DNA of 64,000 bases from Sulfoacidibacillus ferrooxidans (GCF_022606465.1 NZ_JALBUF010000001.1:744001-808000); one strand, 5' to 3'; positions 26,925 to 36,645 are shown, numbered from the stretch's first letter. Translations and numbers: made by a program. Notes: a model not told the origin generated them from the letters alone.

Positions 26925-27500
26925 TTATCCTTCTATTCCTCGCAGTTCAAGAACATCAGCTGCCTGCTGTAGTGCTTGGATCACAAAGGCAATATGCTCA
27001 TCTAATTCAATGCCGAGCTCCTGTGCACCTTGATAAACATCTTCACGGTTCACTCCTTTTGCAAATGCTTTATCCTTTAACTTCTTTTTCACACTTGCAA
27101 CATCTACGTCAAAAACGCTTTTGGTCGGCCTTACCAATGAAACAGCAGTGACAAATCCACTCAATTCATCACAAGCAAAAAGGCATCGCTCCAATAATGA
27201 TTGCCGCTCAATTCCATTATAGTCCGCATGCGCTTGAATCGCACGAATGATATGTGGTGGATATCCTTCATCTGCGAGAATCTTCGCACCAATAATGGTA
27301 TGTTCCTCTGGGGTGGGATAGCGCTCATAGTCAAAGTCATGCAATAATCCGACGACCCCAAATTCTTCGACGTCCTCATGATACTTTACCGCATATGCAC
27401 GCATTGACGCCTCTACGGATAGGGCGTGCTTAAGTAAACTCTTGTTTTGTGTATACTCAGTCAATAGTTGATACGCCTTTTCTCGATTGCGAAAATCCAA
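26925..27500 (-). CDS. HD domain hydrolase
   Basis: This 191-residue protein has the HD phosphohydrolase pattern: LKHALSVEASMRAYA (first His), GLLHDFDYERYP (HD pair), and HADYNGI in the third metal region. The tail is helical. Proteins of this type (HDIG-related) cleave phosphate esters, but the substrate is unknown. The TTG start follows GGAGG. It lies between the YunD-like and YktB genes, all leftward and closely spaced. Confidence 0.8.
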   Translation of the reverse strand: MDFRNREKAYQLLTEYTQNKSLLKHALSVEASMRAYAVKYHEDVEEFGVVGLLHDFDYERYPTPEEHTIIGAKILADEGYPPHIIRAIQAHADYNGIERQSLLERCLFACDELSGFVTAVSLVRPTKSVFDVDVASVKKKLKDKAFAKGVNREDVYQGAQELGIELDEHIAFVIQALQQAADVLELRGIEG

Positions 27501-27514
27501 TTGGAACTTGCCTC

Positions 27515-28180
27515 CTATAATTGCGCTACTGTAAGCACATATAATTTTGCTAAGGGAATCATCGCAGTCTTCAATTGATCTAGTAACTCTTCCCCAGACA
27601 TCTGTAACACTTCTTCTCTCATCAAAGAAATGCCAAATAACAAATCCGCATTCTTCTTCTCTATCACACGTGTGGCTATGTGTTCAAACTGGTCACTCGA
27701 TAACTGATCCAGCGCTACCCCTTCTGGTTTCATATGATCAGGGTACATTCGATAGTTACTCGGCAATAATTCAAGAACACGCTTGGATTCCGTTAAAATA
27801 GCGCGCCCAAAATCCGCCTTATAAGGCGATTCGTAAATGACGCCAAATTGCACGAATACATGTGTCTGCCAAGCTCCGATCATAAAAGTTGGCCACTTCT
27901 TATATCCTCTTTGATTGAATGAAAATGCAACCCACGAATCATTGGGTGGATTGGTTTTTCTTCGTGCATGTTTTGCCACATGAGCATAAAATGGCTTCTC
28001 AATCCATTCCGACAAGAGGGGAGCCATATACTCCCCAATCCCTGTCAGTTTCGGGCGTAAATGTGCCTTTAGCGCTTCCATTCTCATCTCTAAGCCAGGT
28101 ACTGCAAACACATCAAAATCAGCTTCATCTATACCTGTAAATGGCGCTGTTAATGTGTCTGACGTGATATCAACGACCAT
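27515..28180 (-). CDS. yktB: UPF0637/DUF1054 protein (YktB)
   Basis: This 221-residue protein matches the YktB family, seen only in Bacilli, by FTGIDEADFDVFAVPGLEMR, WVAFSFNQRGYKKWP and QLAVIYESP-like blocks. No enzymatic function is established for the family. The ATG at 28180 has GAGGTG six bases upstream and is preferred over a GTG nine bases earlier. Confidence 0.85.
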   Translation of the reverse strand: MVVDITSDTLTAPFTGIDEADFDVFAVPGLEMRMEALKAHLRPKLTGIGEYMAPLLSEWIEKPFYAHVAKHARRKTNPPNDSWVAFSFNQRGYKKWPTFMIGAWQTHVFVQFGVIYESPYKADFGRAILTESKRVLELLPSNYRMYPDHMKPEGVALDQLSSDQFEHIATRVIEKKNADLLFGISLMREEVLQMSGEELLDQLKTAMIPLAKLYVLTVAQL

Positions 28181-28190
28181 ATCGTTCACC

Positions 28191-28559
28191 TCAGTCTATC
28201 TTACTGGATAACCACTTAGCTAAAATGGACTCTATATCCATTTTAAATGCAGCACTTGAATATACCTGATCACAACCCTCGTGTTCTGCCATAACAAATA
28301 AATCACCCTGTGCGTGCGGAGCAAAAGCTACGACCTTACTACCACTTTGCCGACAGAGGGACACAATGTTAGAAATCTCGCCACCCACTGCTACTAGATC
28401 CAGAATCACTAATGCGGGTAATACCTGCTGTAGGCGAGACTGAAAATCCTGTATGTTGGATGTAAATGCAACCGATCCATTTTGCTTAGCTACGGCTTCA
28501 CGCAATTGGACAGAAAACATTGAATCAGGAACGAACGCAAAAACTGCTTGCCCAGCCAT
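28191..28559 (-). CDS. Receiver-like domain protein without full phosphorylation site
   Basis: This 122-residue single-domain protein has the alternating hydrophobic pattern of a CheY-like fold. The strand ending in VILDLV places an Asp where receivers are phosphorylated. The N-terminal acidic pair is missing (VFAFVPDS) and the usual Lys near the end is replaced (YSSAAF), so it is probably a pseudo-receiver. The ATG at 28559 has GGAGG seven bases upstream. It lies just upstream of yktB and may be co-transcribed. Confidence 0.6.
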   Translation of the reverse strand: MAGQAVFAFVPDSMFSVQLREAVAKQNGSVAFTSNIQDFQSRLQQVLPALVILDLVAVGGEISNIVSLCRQSGSKVVAFAPHAQGDLFVMAEHEGCDQVYSSAAFKMDIESILAKWLSSKID

Positions 28560-28622
28560 CCTAATCCCTCCATATGGCATTCTATTTAGCGTAGTGTATC
28601 ACAATTTTAACGTAGAAACAGA

Positions 28623-29618
28623 TCATTGTGCATATTCTTCAATCTCAAATCCAAGATCCTCAATCATCTTCCAATCAGATGTAGGCTCCTGTCCCTGCGT
28701 GGTTAAATAGTCTCCTACAAATATCGAGTTCGCAGCATACAATGAAAGTGGTTGTAAACTACGCAAATTCACTTCGCGACCTCCTGAAACTCGAATCTCC
28801 TTTGTAGGATTGACATATCTAAACAATGCTAACGCTTTTAAACAATATCTTGGATCCAATTCTTTTAATCCTGCAAGAGGAGTCCCATCAATTGAATTTA
28901 AAAAATTAACAGGAATCGAGTCAACATCCATCTCGCGTAATGCAAAAGCTACATCAACAACATCCTCATGCGCCTCACCCATACCAATAATCACCCCAGA
29001 ACACGGTGACATCCCTGCTTGTTTCGCATATGTAACCGTGTTCACTCGATCCTGATACGAATGCGTATGACAAATTTCTTCATACCTATGTTCACTAGTA
29101 TTTAAGTTATGATTAAAACGCTGTACCCCAGCTTCAGCCAACTCATGTGCATCTTCTTGAGAAATTAAACCTAAACAAGCACAAATTTTTAAAGACGTCG
29201 TTTCCCTGATCGTTCTTACTGCAGACGCTACATCAGCAACTTCTCTCTTACTTGGTTTCCGGCCAGACATCACGATACAGTAAGTTCCTGCCTTTCTTTG
29301 CAATGCCTCTTTAGCACCATCAATTAACTGATCTCGATCGAGCAAAGCATACTTTTCTACAGGTGCTTCAGACACAATAGACTGAGAGCAATAACCGCAA
29401 TCTTCTGGGCAAAGGCCACTCTTAGCATTAATGATCATGTTGAGTTTTACTTTATTACCAAAATATGATTTCCTAATTCGATAAGCGCCTGCCAATAGTT
29501 CAAGTAATTCATCATCTGGAGTGTTCAGCAATAAAAGAGCCTCTTCTTTACTAATTAATTTACCCCTTAACACCTCGCCTGCTAATAAACTATATTCTAG
29601 ATGAGATTGACTTATCAT
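28623..29618 (-). CDS. bioB: Biotin synthase
   Basis: BioB inserts sulfur into dethiobiotin using radical SAM chemistry. The 331-residue protein has the radical SAM cluster motif CPEDCGYCSQS, ICACLGLISQEDA, the motif NHNLNTSE, and EIRVSGGREVNL containing the Arg that ligates the second cluster. The length is normal. I chose the second ATG of the ATGATG pair (29618), six bases after AGGAGG. No other biotin genes are nearby, so it is a stand-alone locus in this window. Confidence 0.95.
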   Translation of the reverse strand: MISQSHLEYSLLAGEVLRGKLISKEEALLLLNTPDDELLELLAGAYRIRKSYFGNKVKLNMIINAKSGLCPEDCGYCSQSIVSEAPVEKYALLDRDQLIDGAKEALQRKAGTYCIVMSGRKPSKREVADVASAVRTIRETTSLKICACLGLISQEDAHELAEAGVQRFNHNLNTSEHRYEEICHTHSYQDRVNTVTYAKQAGMSPCSGVIIGMGEAHEDVVDVAFALREMDVDSIPVNFLNSIDGTPLAGLKELDPRYCLKALALFRYVNPTKEIRVSGGREVNLRSLQPLSLYAANSIFVGDYLTTQGQEPTSDWKMIEDLGFEIEEYAQ

Positions 29619-29731
29619 CATTTGCCTCCTCACAAAGCGTATATACCAAATACCACAATTACCTGTAACTCATTTCTTGTTATACTATACTAGAATAGCT
29701 TAAAATGCTTAGGATGGGGGGAGTATCATAT

Positions 29732-30031
29732 ATGATCGAACATATCATTATTTTTAAATGGAAAAGCAATATACCCGATGAGGAGAAGCAGGACATTCTC
29801 ACATCCTTACTTAGTCTAAAAAACACAATTGAAGGTATCTTAGAGCTGAGAGTTGGCCACAACTTCTCAACGCGCAGTAAAGGTTACGATGGCGGATTAG
29901 TCGTTACTTTTGCTGACCAAAAGAGTTTAGATGATTATGGACCGCACCCATTGCACCAAGAAGTCGCAAAACGACTAAATGCAGCCATTGATGATTTGCT
30001 AGCCCTAGACTTTAAGCCTATTGTGGACTAA
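29732..30031 (+). CDS. Dabb (stress-responsive A/B barrel) protein
   Basis: This 99-residue ferredoxin-like alpha/beta protein has the Dabb domain pattern: IEHIIIFKWK at the start, a central ELRVGHNFSTRSKGYDGGLV and the end YGPHPLHQEVAK. Members form dimers and often carry no known activity. The ATG at 29732 follows GGGGGGAG. It is divergent from bioB and converges on the HAD gene. Confidence 0.85.
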   Translation: MIEHIIIFKWKSNIPDEEKQDILTSLLSLKNTIEGILELRVGHNFSTRSKGYDGGLVVTFADQKSLDDYGPHPLHQEVAKRLNAAIDDLLALDFKPIVD

Positions 30032-30053
30032 CTGAACTTTCATTGAATACACT

Positions 30054-30080
30054 GTAGGCCAGTGTCTACGTCTGGCCTAC
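30054..30080. terminator. Perfect 9-bp hairpin between Dabb and HAD genes
   Basis: The arms are GTAGGCCAG and CTGGCCTAC with a 9-base loop, between converging genes. The following bases on the plus strand are only moderately T-rich. Confidence 0.6.
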
Positions 30081-30131
30081 TCCTCATCACACGTCCTCGG
30101 AAAGAGAGGCATCCATTTTGTAAGTACACTT

Positions 30132-30959
30132 CTATCCCTTTGAAATGACACTTTTCCCATCTAGCACATGCTGTTCTAAAAATATAGCAATCCCATCTTG
30201 ATCACATGATTCTGTCACAAAGTCAGCCATATTTTTTACAACCTCACGAGCATTCCCCATAGCAACACTTGTTCCCGCATATAACAGCATATCTAGATCA
30301 TTTAATTCGTCTCCAAATGCGATAATTTGTTCTTTTTCATAGCCCAAATGGCGTGCAACAAATTCTACTCCAGATGCTTTAGAAGCCTTTTTATTTAAAA
30401 TCTCAATCGTCCTTTGCGGATCTCCCCAATCGCGAACTGTCAGCAAGTGAGAAAAGTTATTTTGTAACTCATCGAATAACCGCTGTGCATGTGTAAGACG
30501 AGGGTGAATTGTGAAACTAGTGACATCCGTTTGAATCAGTTGTCTTAAATCTCCAATGGCTACAGCAGATAATCCATCGACATCAAGTGCCATATTCATT
30601 TTCCCTTGTTTGTGCATATAAAAATCGTGTCTGACTTCCGCCAGAACATTCTCAATTCCTAGGTCATAGCAGATTGCGAGAACCTCATTTGCAGTTTGTT
30701 GTGAAATTGGGAGATGTTGTTCCCTAGTCTCTTCATAAGGATCATGTACAATTGCACCATTTAAATTAATAAGAGGAGTCTGCAATTCTAACTCTTTAAA
30801 ATAACTTAGACTAGTACGTTTAGGTCTACCAGTAGCAATGACTACATCATTTCCAAGTTGTATCATACTTTGCAAGGTTAGCTTTGTACGATTAGAAATT
30901 TTTTTTTGCGTAGTAAGAAGCGTGCCATCTAGATCAACGGCAATTAGGTAATGGTTCAT
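30132..30959 (-). CDS. HAD-superfamily Cof-type phosphatase
   Basis: This 275-residue protein has the HAD motifs IAVDLDGTLL (nucleophile Asp), VIATGRPK (motif II), and FGDELNDLDML (motif IV) with a Cof-type C2 cap between. Bacilli carry several such phosphatases acting on sugar phosphates, flavin mononucleotide or pyridoxal phosphate; the substrate cannot be told. The ATG at 30959 follows GGAG; the 38-codon upstream extension is not supported. Confidence 0.88.
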   Translation of the reverse strand: MNHYLIAVDLDGTLLTTQKKISNRTKLTLQSMIQLGNDVVIATGRPKRTSLSYFKELELQTPLINLNGAIVHDPYEETREQHLPISQQTANEVLAICYDLGIENVLAEVRHDFYMHKQGKMNMALDVDGLSAVAIGDLRQLIQTDVTSFTIHPRLTHAQRLFDELQNNFSHLLTVRDWGDPQRTIEILNKKASKASGVEFVARHLGYEKEQIIAFGDELNDLDMLLYAGTSVAMGNAREVVKNMADFVTESCDQDGIAIFLEQHVLDGKSVISKG

Positions 30960-31094
30960 GCCACATCTCCTCTCACGTATGCACCAGTTGGGTCTATAAA
31001 CATACCATATCTTATCGAAGTTAACTGTGCCATGTATCTTTCTTCCAAAAATCGGACATAAAGATACTATCAAGGTTTGGAGGGATTACTCGAA

Positions 31095-31715
31095 ATGGAA
31101 CTAATGGAAAGGTGGGCATCTCGTTCAGACGCATGGACTCCTGAAGATGATGTCACTCTAGCAGAACTCGTTTTAAAGCATATTCGTGAAGGTAGCACGC
31201 AACTTGTTGCTTTTGATGAAGCTGCTAGTCTTCTAGGGCGCACCTCTGCAGCCTGTGGTTATCGTTGGAATGGCGTAGTACGCAGACACTACGAAGATAC
31301 CATACGCGAAGCAAAGCAAATTCGCCGCAGAACACTAGAAGATCGGCGTAACAGGCGACCAAATCGCACCCAAATCACACTCGGAGCTGGCGACGATCAC
31401 GAATTCACCCTTGATCTATTAATCCGAGGACTTCGCGACTTTGAACGTCGTTATCATGAATTACAAGATACCATCACAGTTTTGGGTGATCAAAAACGAC
31501 TTTTAGAGGAACAACTAGATCAAATTAGATTTAAAACTGTTCGCGAGCATGCTCCAATGCCTGCGACACCCGAACAAATCGAAGAAGATTCACGCATGTT
31601 ACTAGCTATTATGGAACGCGCACGAAAAATTATTGAGGCTGAAGGCGAGTCCCCTAAAGCCAGATTTCGCATGGACACAGAAGGTAATGTAGAGCGTATT
31701 ATGCAACAGGAATGA
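31095..31715 (+). CDS. rsfA: RsfA-family prespore transcriptional regulator
   Basis: RsfA modulates the SigF regulon in the forespore. This 206-residue protein has the N-terminal Myb/SANT-like domain (RSDAWTPEDDVTLAELVLKH, GRTSAACGYRWNGVVR) and a coiled-coil (about 115-155). The C-terminal region after the coiled-coil is variable in the family. The ATG at 31095 lies ten bases after GGAGGG; one nine bases later is possible. Confidence 0.85.
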   Translation: MELMERWASRSDAWTPEDDVTLAELVLKHIREGSTQLVAFDEAASLLGRTSAACGYRWNGVVRRHYEDTIREAKQIRRRTLEDRRNRRPNRTQITLGAGDDHEFTLDLLIRGLRDFERRYHELQDTITVLGDQKRLLEEQLDQIRFKTVREHAPMPATPEQIEEDSRMLLAIMERARKIIEAEGESPKARFRMDTEGNVERIMQQE

Positions 31716-31771
31716 ATGGCCACAAAAAGTTAATCGGCAGCGTCGCGGGATGATCATCTATTCCTACGACG

Positions 31772-32296
31772 CTATTCGTATGCTTTATGCGAAAATACAC
31801 CTAGTCGATTGCTTGCCATTTTCTGAAGATCGTCAAGATCTCGCAAAACACCATCCACCATAGCAGCTGGATACTGATAGTGAAACTTATTGTCCTCGAA
31901 TTCTTGTTGATCTACCACCCTCATAGCCCCAGAAGCATCTACTAATAAATCTACATCCAAATCCACAAAATTCACTTCCCGCTCTATCTCATCAATCTTG
32001 GCAATGGTGCAGGAATTACAATAATATTCAGTGCCGCCCTCTTTTAGAAGAACCATCACTTGATAATACTTTTCAGCAAAAAAGCACGCTATCACATCGT
32101 ATGGGCTGCTCCAATTCTTACCGCTTGCTTCAACTACTTTTGTACGGGCTGGAATAAGCAAGGAAAGATGAGGCATAAACTCATTAGAAAATAACGAATT
32201 CATCTGTTGTGGATAAGCGCATGTCCAGAGGCGATGAAAACTCCCATCATACTTCTTACTACAAATCCTCCACCGATGTTCTTGATCAAAGAGCAC
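31772..32296 (-). CDS. DUF402 protein (nucleoside di/triphosphatase-like)
   Basis: This 174-residue protein has the DUF402 beta-barrel pattern, notably YDGSFHRLW, YYCNSCTIAKI, VDLDVDLLVDASG and DQQEFEDNKFHYQYP. Characterised Gram-positive members (Ntdp) hydrolyse nucleoside di- and triphosphates. The GTG at 32296 lies seven bases after GGGAGG and is better than the ATG 21 bases upstream, which has no site. It converges on rsfA. Confidence 0.8.
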   Translation of the reverse strand: MLFDQEHRWRICSKKYDGSFHRLWTCAYPQQMNSLFSNEFMPHLSLLIPARTKVVEASGKNWSSPYDVIACFFAEKYYQVMVLLKEGGTEYYCNSCTIAKIDEIEREVNFVDLDVDLLVDASGAMRVVDQQEFEDNKFHYQYPAAMVDGVLRDLDDLQKMASNRLGVFSHKAYE

Positions 32297-32339
32297 CACA
32301 CCACCTCCCACTATCACTCATAACGTTTAGGATGGATCA

Positions 32340-33464
32340 TCACTTTATGTCTTGATCGCGCTGACGAAAGGACTGACCAACCATACGCTCCGGGAAAAAA
32401 TCAATGAACATTCGCACGCGAAGCAATGATCGAATGGCAATTAAGGCGATGGGTCCAAGCAGTAATCCAATAAATCCAATGCTTGTAAGCCCAACATACA
32501 TGCCAAACAAAGTAGGAAAAGTGCCTAACCCCATGTTGGATGCAAGAATTTTAGGCTCGATCGTATGTCTTACTAACGATGCAATAGCTTGTAAGAGTAT
32601 CACTTTAATAGCAACTACCACATTGCCAAGCGCAAATGCCCCGATAGCCCAGGGGATTGTAATAATGCCCGATCCTAAGATAGGAACCCAGCCAGTAAGC
32701 CCAATAGCAATCCCTAGAATTAATGCATAATGAACATGCATAATCGTCAGACCAACCACACAAATCATACTTGTCACAGCGATTAATACAAGTTGCGCAC
32801 GTAATAAACCAGCCAACGCATTGCCGACGTCTTTTGCCACTACTTCCAGTTTGATACCCCAACCTGGGGGAAGCAATATACGCAACCAATTTAAAAGAAG
32901 AGTTCGTTCTGCCATAAAGAAATATGCCGCAATTACAGAAATTACAATTACAAAAACGAGGTCTGGTAAAACAGTCACCCCACCAATGAATGCACTTAAA
33001 GCAGACAACGCTAGCTCTCTACTCTGTGCGATAACTGATCCTACTGATGACTGTAAGGGACTTACCATTTTAGGTGGCAGATGTGCGTATACAATAGCAC
33101 TTTGATCAATGAGATTTTCTGCCCAAGCTCGCCACGAAACAAAGTACTGTGGAATCACTTGATAAAGACTGGTCGCTTCCTCTGCTCCTTGAATGACTAA
33201 AAATAGAAGTAAAGATAGCAGTCCACCTAAAATGACGACAAGTGTTGCCACAATGGCTGAACGTCTTGGCATACCTTGATGTTCCAGAAATCGCGCAATC
33301 GGCAGTAAACTAACAGCAATTAAAAATCCTATTACAAAAGGCAGAATATAATTTAAAATACGTAAAAATATGTATGTGCTAACCACTAGAAATAGTAATA
33401 ATACTGCAACCTCAAGTAGATGAGCCAGATATGCTTGCAGATCTTTACGGGAGTTCATTGGCAT
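32340..33464 (-). CDS. YtvI-like AI-2E-type membrane protein
   Basis: This 374-residue protein has about eight membrane segments with the AI-2E transporter family architecture: a central extracytoplasmic region and the C-terminal block GWVPILGSGIITIPWAI and FGMYVGLTSIGFIGLLLGP. YtvI of B. subtilis is sporulation-associated; the subfamily assignment rests on overall resemblance. It follows the two-component genes in the same direction, 14 bp downstream of the kinase. Confidence 0.8.
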   Translation of the reverse strand: MPMNSRKDLQAYLAHLLEVAVLLLFLVVSTYIFLRILNYILPFVIGFLIAVSLLPIARFLEHQGMPRRSAIVATLVVILGGLLSLLLFLVIQGAEEATSLYQVIPQYFVSWRAWAENLIDQSAIVYAHLPPKMVSPLQSSVGSVIAQSRELALSALSAFIGGVTVLPDLVFVIVISVIAAYFFMAERTLLLNWLRILLPPGWGIKLEVVAKDVGNALAGLLRAQLVLIAVTSMICVVGLTIMHVHYALILGIAIGLTGWVPILGSGIITIPWAIGAFALGNVVVAIKVILLQAIASLVRHTIEPKILASNMGLGTFPTLFGMYVGLTSIGFIGLLLGPIALIAIRSLLRVRMFIDFFPERMVGQSFRQRDQDIK

Positions 33465-33478
33465 CCGTTCAATCTCCT

Positions 33479-34942
33479 CTATCGCGGCAACTCAATGATA
33501 AATCTAGCGCCACGTTCATCTGCTTTTTGCACATAAATTCTTCCATGATGCTTCTCAACAATTGCTTTTGCAATGGGTAATCCTAATCCCGTATCGCCCT
33601 TAGCCCCATGAAAAAAACGTTCAAATACACGCTCATACTCTCCATCTGCAAGACCATCCCCGTCATCTTCTACAATGATCACATAGCATTCTTCCACCCG
33701 TAAACGGATAAATACTTGTCGTCTAGCATGTCGCACAGCATTGGCTACCAAGTTAATCAATGCCTGTACCATTTTATCTCGATCAACTGTTGTTATAGCT
33801 GACTCATCTGGAATATCACAAAGTAAGCGAACACCTTTTTTTTGAGCTAATGGATGTATTCTTTCAAGGGTTTGATAAATTAAATTAGATAAGTCCACTT
33901 CTGAAAATGCATATACATCTTCAAGTGTCTCCAATTTTGATAAGTAAATTAATTCATCCACTAGATTTTTTAGACGTACACTTTCTGAAGCAACAATATC
34001 TAAAATTCGCGAAGCTTCTTCAGGAGCAAACACACCATCACGCAATCCTTCAGCATACCCTCGAATAGCCATAAGTGGGGTCTTTAATTCATGTGATGCA
34101 TTTTGTAAAAACCGCTTTTGCCCTTCATCAAATGCACGTAGCGACTGTACCATCCGTTCAAAAGCATGTGCTATATCTTCGAGCTCATCACCCGTTTTAA
34201 TTTGAATTTTCGTGTGAAAATCTCTGTTTTCTACTTGACCAATCGCCTCTTTCAATTCACCGAATGGTCTTACAATACGCCTCATCATCACGAGTCCAAC
34301 GATGGCTGCAACAAGACTTGCTATAATTAATCCTTGTGCTACTGCCAGCCAAATTTGCGATGTAATTCTCTGCAAATCAGAAATGCGAGCAAAAAGTACA
34401 ATGACTTTTGTGTTTACACCATTTGAAATAATTCCACCAGGAATGGAGATTACCTGTGGTCCACTGCCATGAATGACTTGAGGAGTAAAGTTATTTGTAG
34501 GGAGTGTGAAGGGAATAGCTGCAAACTCAAAAACAGGATCACCTGCTGGATATGTTCCTGTTGCCGCATGTCCCTGCAGTGCCAATGCAATTACATTAGG
34601 TATATGATGCAACAGCGGATAATCTGCTCGAGAGAACGTGTCCCATAGGACCGTTCCTGAAGGGTTTACCACCACATATTCTCTCGCAACACTGCCAGCC
34701 GCTACTGAAAATACGCGTGGTGCAGAAAAATTCTTCTTTACATTACCTCGTTCTTCAAATTTCTCTTCTCGCTGTATACTCGCAATGAGATGGTGTCCAT
34801 CCCGCATGAGGCTTTCTCGAGTCGATTTTAAGACGTAGTCTTTAATGGCTCCATTTGCTAGTAGTCCATTTAATCCAAGTGACCCAACAACAACAATTAA
34901 GTACACAAAAACAACTTTTACAGCTATAGAAGTTTTGATCAC
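33479..34942 (-). CDS. Sensor histidine kinase
   Basis: This 487-residue kinase has a membrane segment at about 7-27, an extracytoplasmic sensor region (about 35-190), a second membrane segment, a HAMP domain (about 215-265), a HisKA domain with NASHELKTPLMAIRGYAEGL, and a HATPase domain with NLVANAVRHA, EDDGDGLADGEYERVFERFF and GDTGLGLPIAKAIV. The GTG start uses GAGGAG at the end of the response regulator gene, six bases away. The signal is unknown. Confidence 0.93.
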   Translation of the reverse strand: MIKTSIAVKVVFVYLIVVVGSLGLNGLLANGAIKDYVLKSTRESLMRDGHHLIASIQREEKFEERGNVKKNFSAPRVFSVAAGSVAREYVVVNPSGTVLWDTFSRADYPLLHHIPNVIALALQGHAATGTYPAGDPVFEFAAIPFTLPTNNFTPQVIHGSGPQVISIPGGIISNGVNTKVIVLFARISDLQRITSQIWLAVAQGLIIASLVAAIVGLVMMRRIVRPFGELKEAIGQVENRDFHTKIQIKTGDELEDIAHAFERMVQSLRAFDEGQKRFLQNASHELKTPLMAIRGYAEGLRDGVFAPEEASRILDIVASESVRLKNLVDELIYLSKLETLEDVYAFSEVDLSNLIYQTLERIHPLAQKKGVRLLCDIPDESAITTVDRDKMVQALINLVANAVRHARRQVFIRLRVEECYVIIVEDDGDGLADGEYERVFERFFHGAKGDTGLGLPIAKAIVEKHHGRIYVQKADERGARFIIELPR

Positions 34943-34948
34943 ATATGC

Positions 34949-35659
34949 TTACTCCTCACCCTCTAGCTTATAACCAAATCCCCACACCGTTACGATTTCT
35001 GCTCGAGAATTGGCCATCGCCAACTTTTTACGCAACCGTTTTACCAGATCATCGATCGCACGTTCATCACTAATAAATTCGTATCCCCATACCTGTGTTA
35101 ACAATTGTTCACGAGTAAATGCCTGGTGTTTATGCAAAATTAGATGAGAAAGTAACTCATATTCCTTTGCAGTCAAAGTTAAATCATGTTGATCAGACAC
35201 GATGCGATGCTCACTATTGCGTAACACAAGTCCACCGCATGTTGGCAAAGAAGGAACTTCCTTAACGTCATTTGCAGGAGTAACTGCGGGGCGCATACGA
35301 CGAAAGACAGTTCGTACACGAGCCACCAATTCTCGTGGTGAAAATGGTTTTGCCAAATAATCATCTGAACCTAGTTCAAGTCCCAAAATGCGATCTACTT
35401 CCTCATCGCGAGCAGAAACCATAATGATTGGCAAATCACTACGGGCTCTGATCCATTTGCAAAACTCGTACCCATTCATATCAGGTAACATGACATCTAA
35501 TATGATCATGTCTGGAAGTTCATTTTCCATAGTCTTTAGCGCTTCTTCCGCAGCAGGAAAAACTCTCACGATGAATCCTTCACGAATTAAGTACCGATCA
35601 ACGACCATTCGCACATTCTCATCATCATCGACCACATAGATTAGTTTACGTGGTTCCAA
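34949..35659 (-). CDS. OmpR-family response regulator
   Basis: This 236-residue protein has a receiver domain (YVVDDDENVRMV, phosphorylated Asp in IILDVMLPDMNGYEF, Lys in AKPFSPRELVARV) and a C-terminal winged helix (LTAKEYELLSHLILHKHQ, VWGYEFISDERAIDDLVKRL). It is the partner of the following kinase, with the genes overlapping functionally by a shared ribosome site. Start is TTG at 35659 after GGGA. Confidence 0.93.
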   Translation of the reverse strand: MEPRKLIYVVDDDENVRMVVDRYLIREGFIVRVFPAAEEALKTMENELPDMIILDVMLPDMNGYEFCKWIRARSDLPIIMVSARDEEVDRILGLELGSDDYLAKPFSPRELVARVRTVFRRMRPAVTPANDVKEVPSLPTCGGLVLRNSEHRIVSDQHDLTLTAKEYELLSHLILHKHQAFTREQLLTQVWGYEFISDERAIDDLVKRLRKKLAMANSRAEIVTVWGFGYKLEGEE

Positions 35660-35710
35660 CAGTTCCCTGCCCCCCCAAAATGCTCACATACCAAACCATT
35701 TTCGGGTATC

Positions 35711-35890
35711 TTAATTGGTTCGCAAAACTCTTGCTTTAATGACAAAACCAACGACCGCTAGAGCACAACCTAACCCTACGACAATAAGCCCCTCAGTCAT
35801 ATTCAAAGCCATTAGCAGTGATCCTCCTGCAAGTATAGCCATAACCACTAATGCCAAAAAAAAGAATCCAATTTTCGCCCGTTTACTCAT
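35711..35890 (-). CDS. Small two-span membrane protein
   Basis: This 59-residue frame, MSKRAKIGFFFLALVVMAIL onwards, has two membrane segments and a basic tail (KARVLRTN). The ATG overlaps the stop of the GntR gene as ATGA, so it is translationally coupled to it. Size and topology resemble the YlaF/DUF5325 type of Bacilli, a loose comparison. It was missed by simple length cut-offs but codon content and coupling support it. Confidence 0.65.
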   Translation of the reverse strand: MSKRAKIGFFFLALVVMAILAGGSLLMALNMTEGLIVVGLGCALAVVGFVIKARVLRTN

Positions 35891-36633
35891 GATCCTATCA
35901 CTCCCAATGATTGAATGTCACTATTTACTGGAACGTCCCGTAACTGCGATGCGCGATCTTGTAATGTACGCCTATAGATCTCAATTTGCCTTGCTGCAGC
36001 TTGTGCATCCATGTTTAAAATACTGCCGTACAGTGCACGATGTGTCGAGATCATTATATCTTGAATCGGTTCGTTTTTCCCTAGCAACAATAAAATACTA
36101 GACAAGGGATGATAAAGAATTCGCAGTAAATTGCTAGCCATCGCATTTCCTGCAGCATCTACCATCCCCATGTGAAACATGCGCTCTCCTTCAACCACAA
36201 GTTCCATATTACCGCGCCCAGATTCCATATAAAACAAAGATTCTGCGAGAGCTTCACAATCTCTTTCAGATCTTTTCATCGCAGCTGAAGCTGCAATTCC
36301 TTGCTCCAGCCACAAACCAACTTCGAGCAAGGCTCGCAAATCAGACTGAGCTAAAAGTAATGCGGCATGCACAGGACGCAATACACTATCGAGTGTTAAC
36401 GTTTTTACATATGTACCGTCGCCATGACGCAATTCGAGAAGTCCTGCACCTACCATGACACTACAGGCCTCCCGAATGACTGCTTTGGAAACGCCAAAAC
36501 GCGTGGCTAGATGTGAGAGCGGAGGAAGTTTCTGCCCCGGTGTCCATTCACCACGCATAATCGACGTTTCAAGTTGCTGTGCAATATCAAGATACAAAAC
36601 TACTTTCCCTGTGTGTTCTTTGTCTTTATTCAT
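35887..36633 (-). CDS. GntR-family regulator (FadR-like)
   Basis: This 248-residue regulator has an N-terminal GntR winged helix (EWTPGQKLPPLSHLATRFGV, SKAVIREACSVMVGAGLLE, HGDGTYVK) followed by an all-helical FCD domain (LEVGLWLEQGIAASAA). It lies 12 bp downstream of the BI-1-type gene and upstream of the small membrane gene. Target and effector are unknown. Confidence 0.88.
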   Translation of the reverse strand: MNKDKEHTGKVVLYLDIAQQLETSIMRGEWTPGQKLPPLSHLATRFGVSKAVIREACSVMVGAGLLELRHGDGTYVKTLTLDSVLRPVHAALLLAQSDLRALLEVGLWLEQGIAASAAMKRSERDCEALAESLFYMESGRGNMELVVEGERMFHMGMVDAAGNAMASNLLRILYHPLSSILLLLGKNEPIQDIMISTHRALYGSILNMDAQAAARQIEIYRRTLQDRASQLRDVPVNSDIQSLGVIGS

Positions 36634-36645
36634 CTGCTGTTCACG

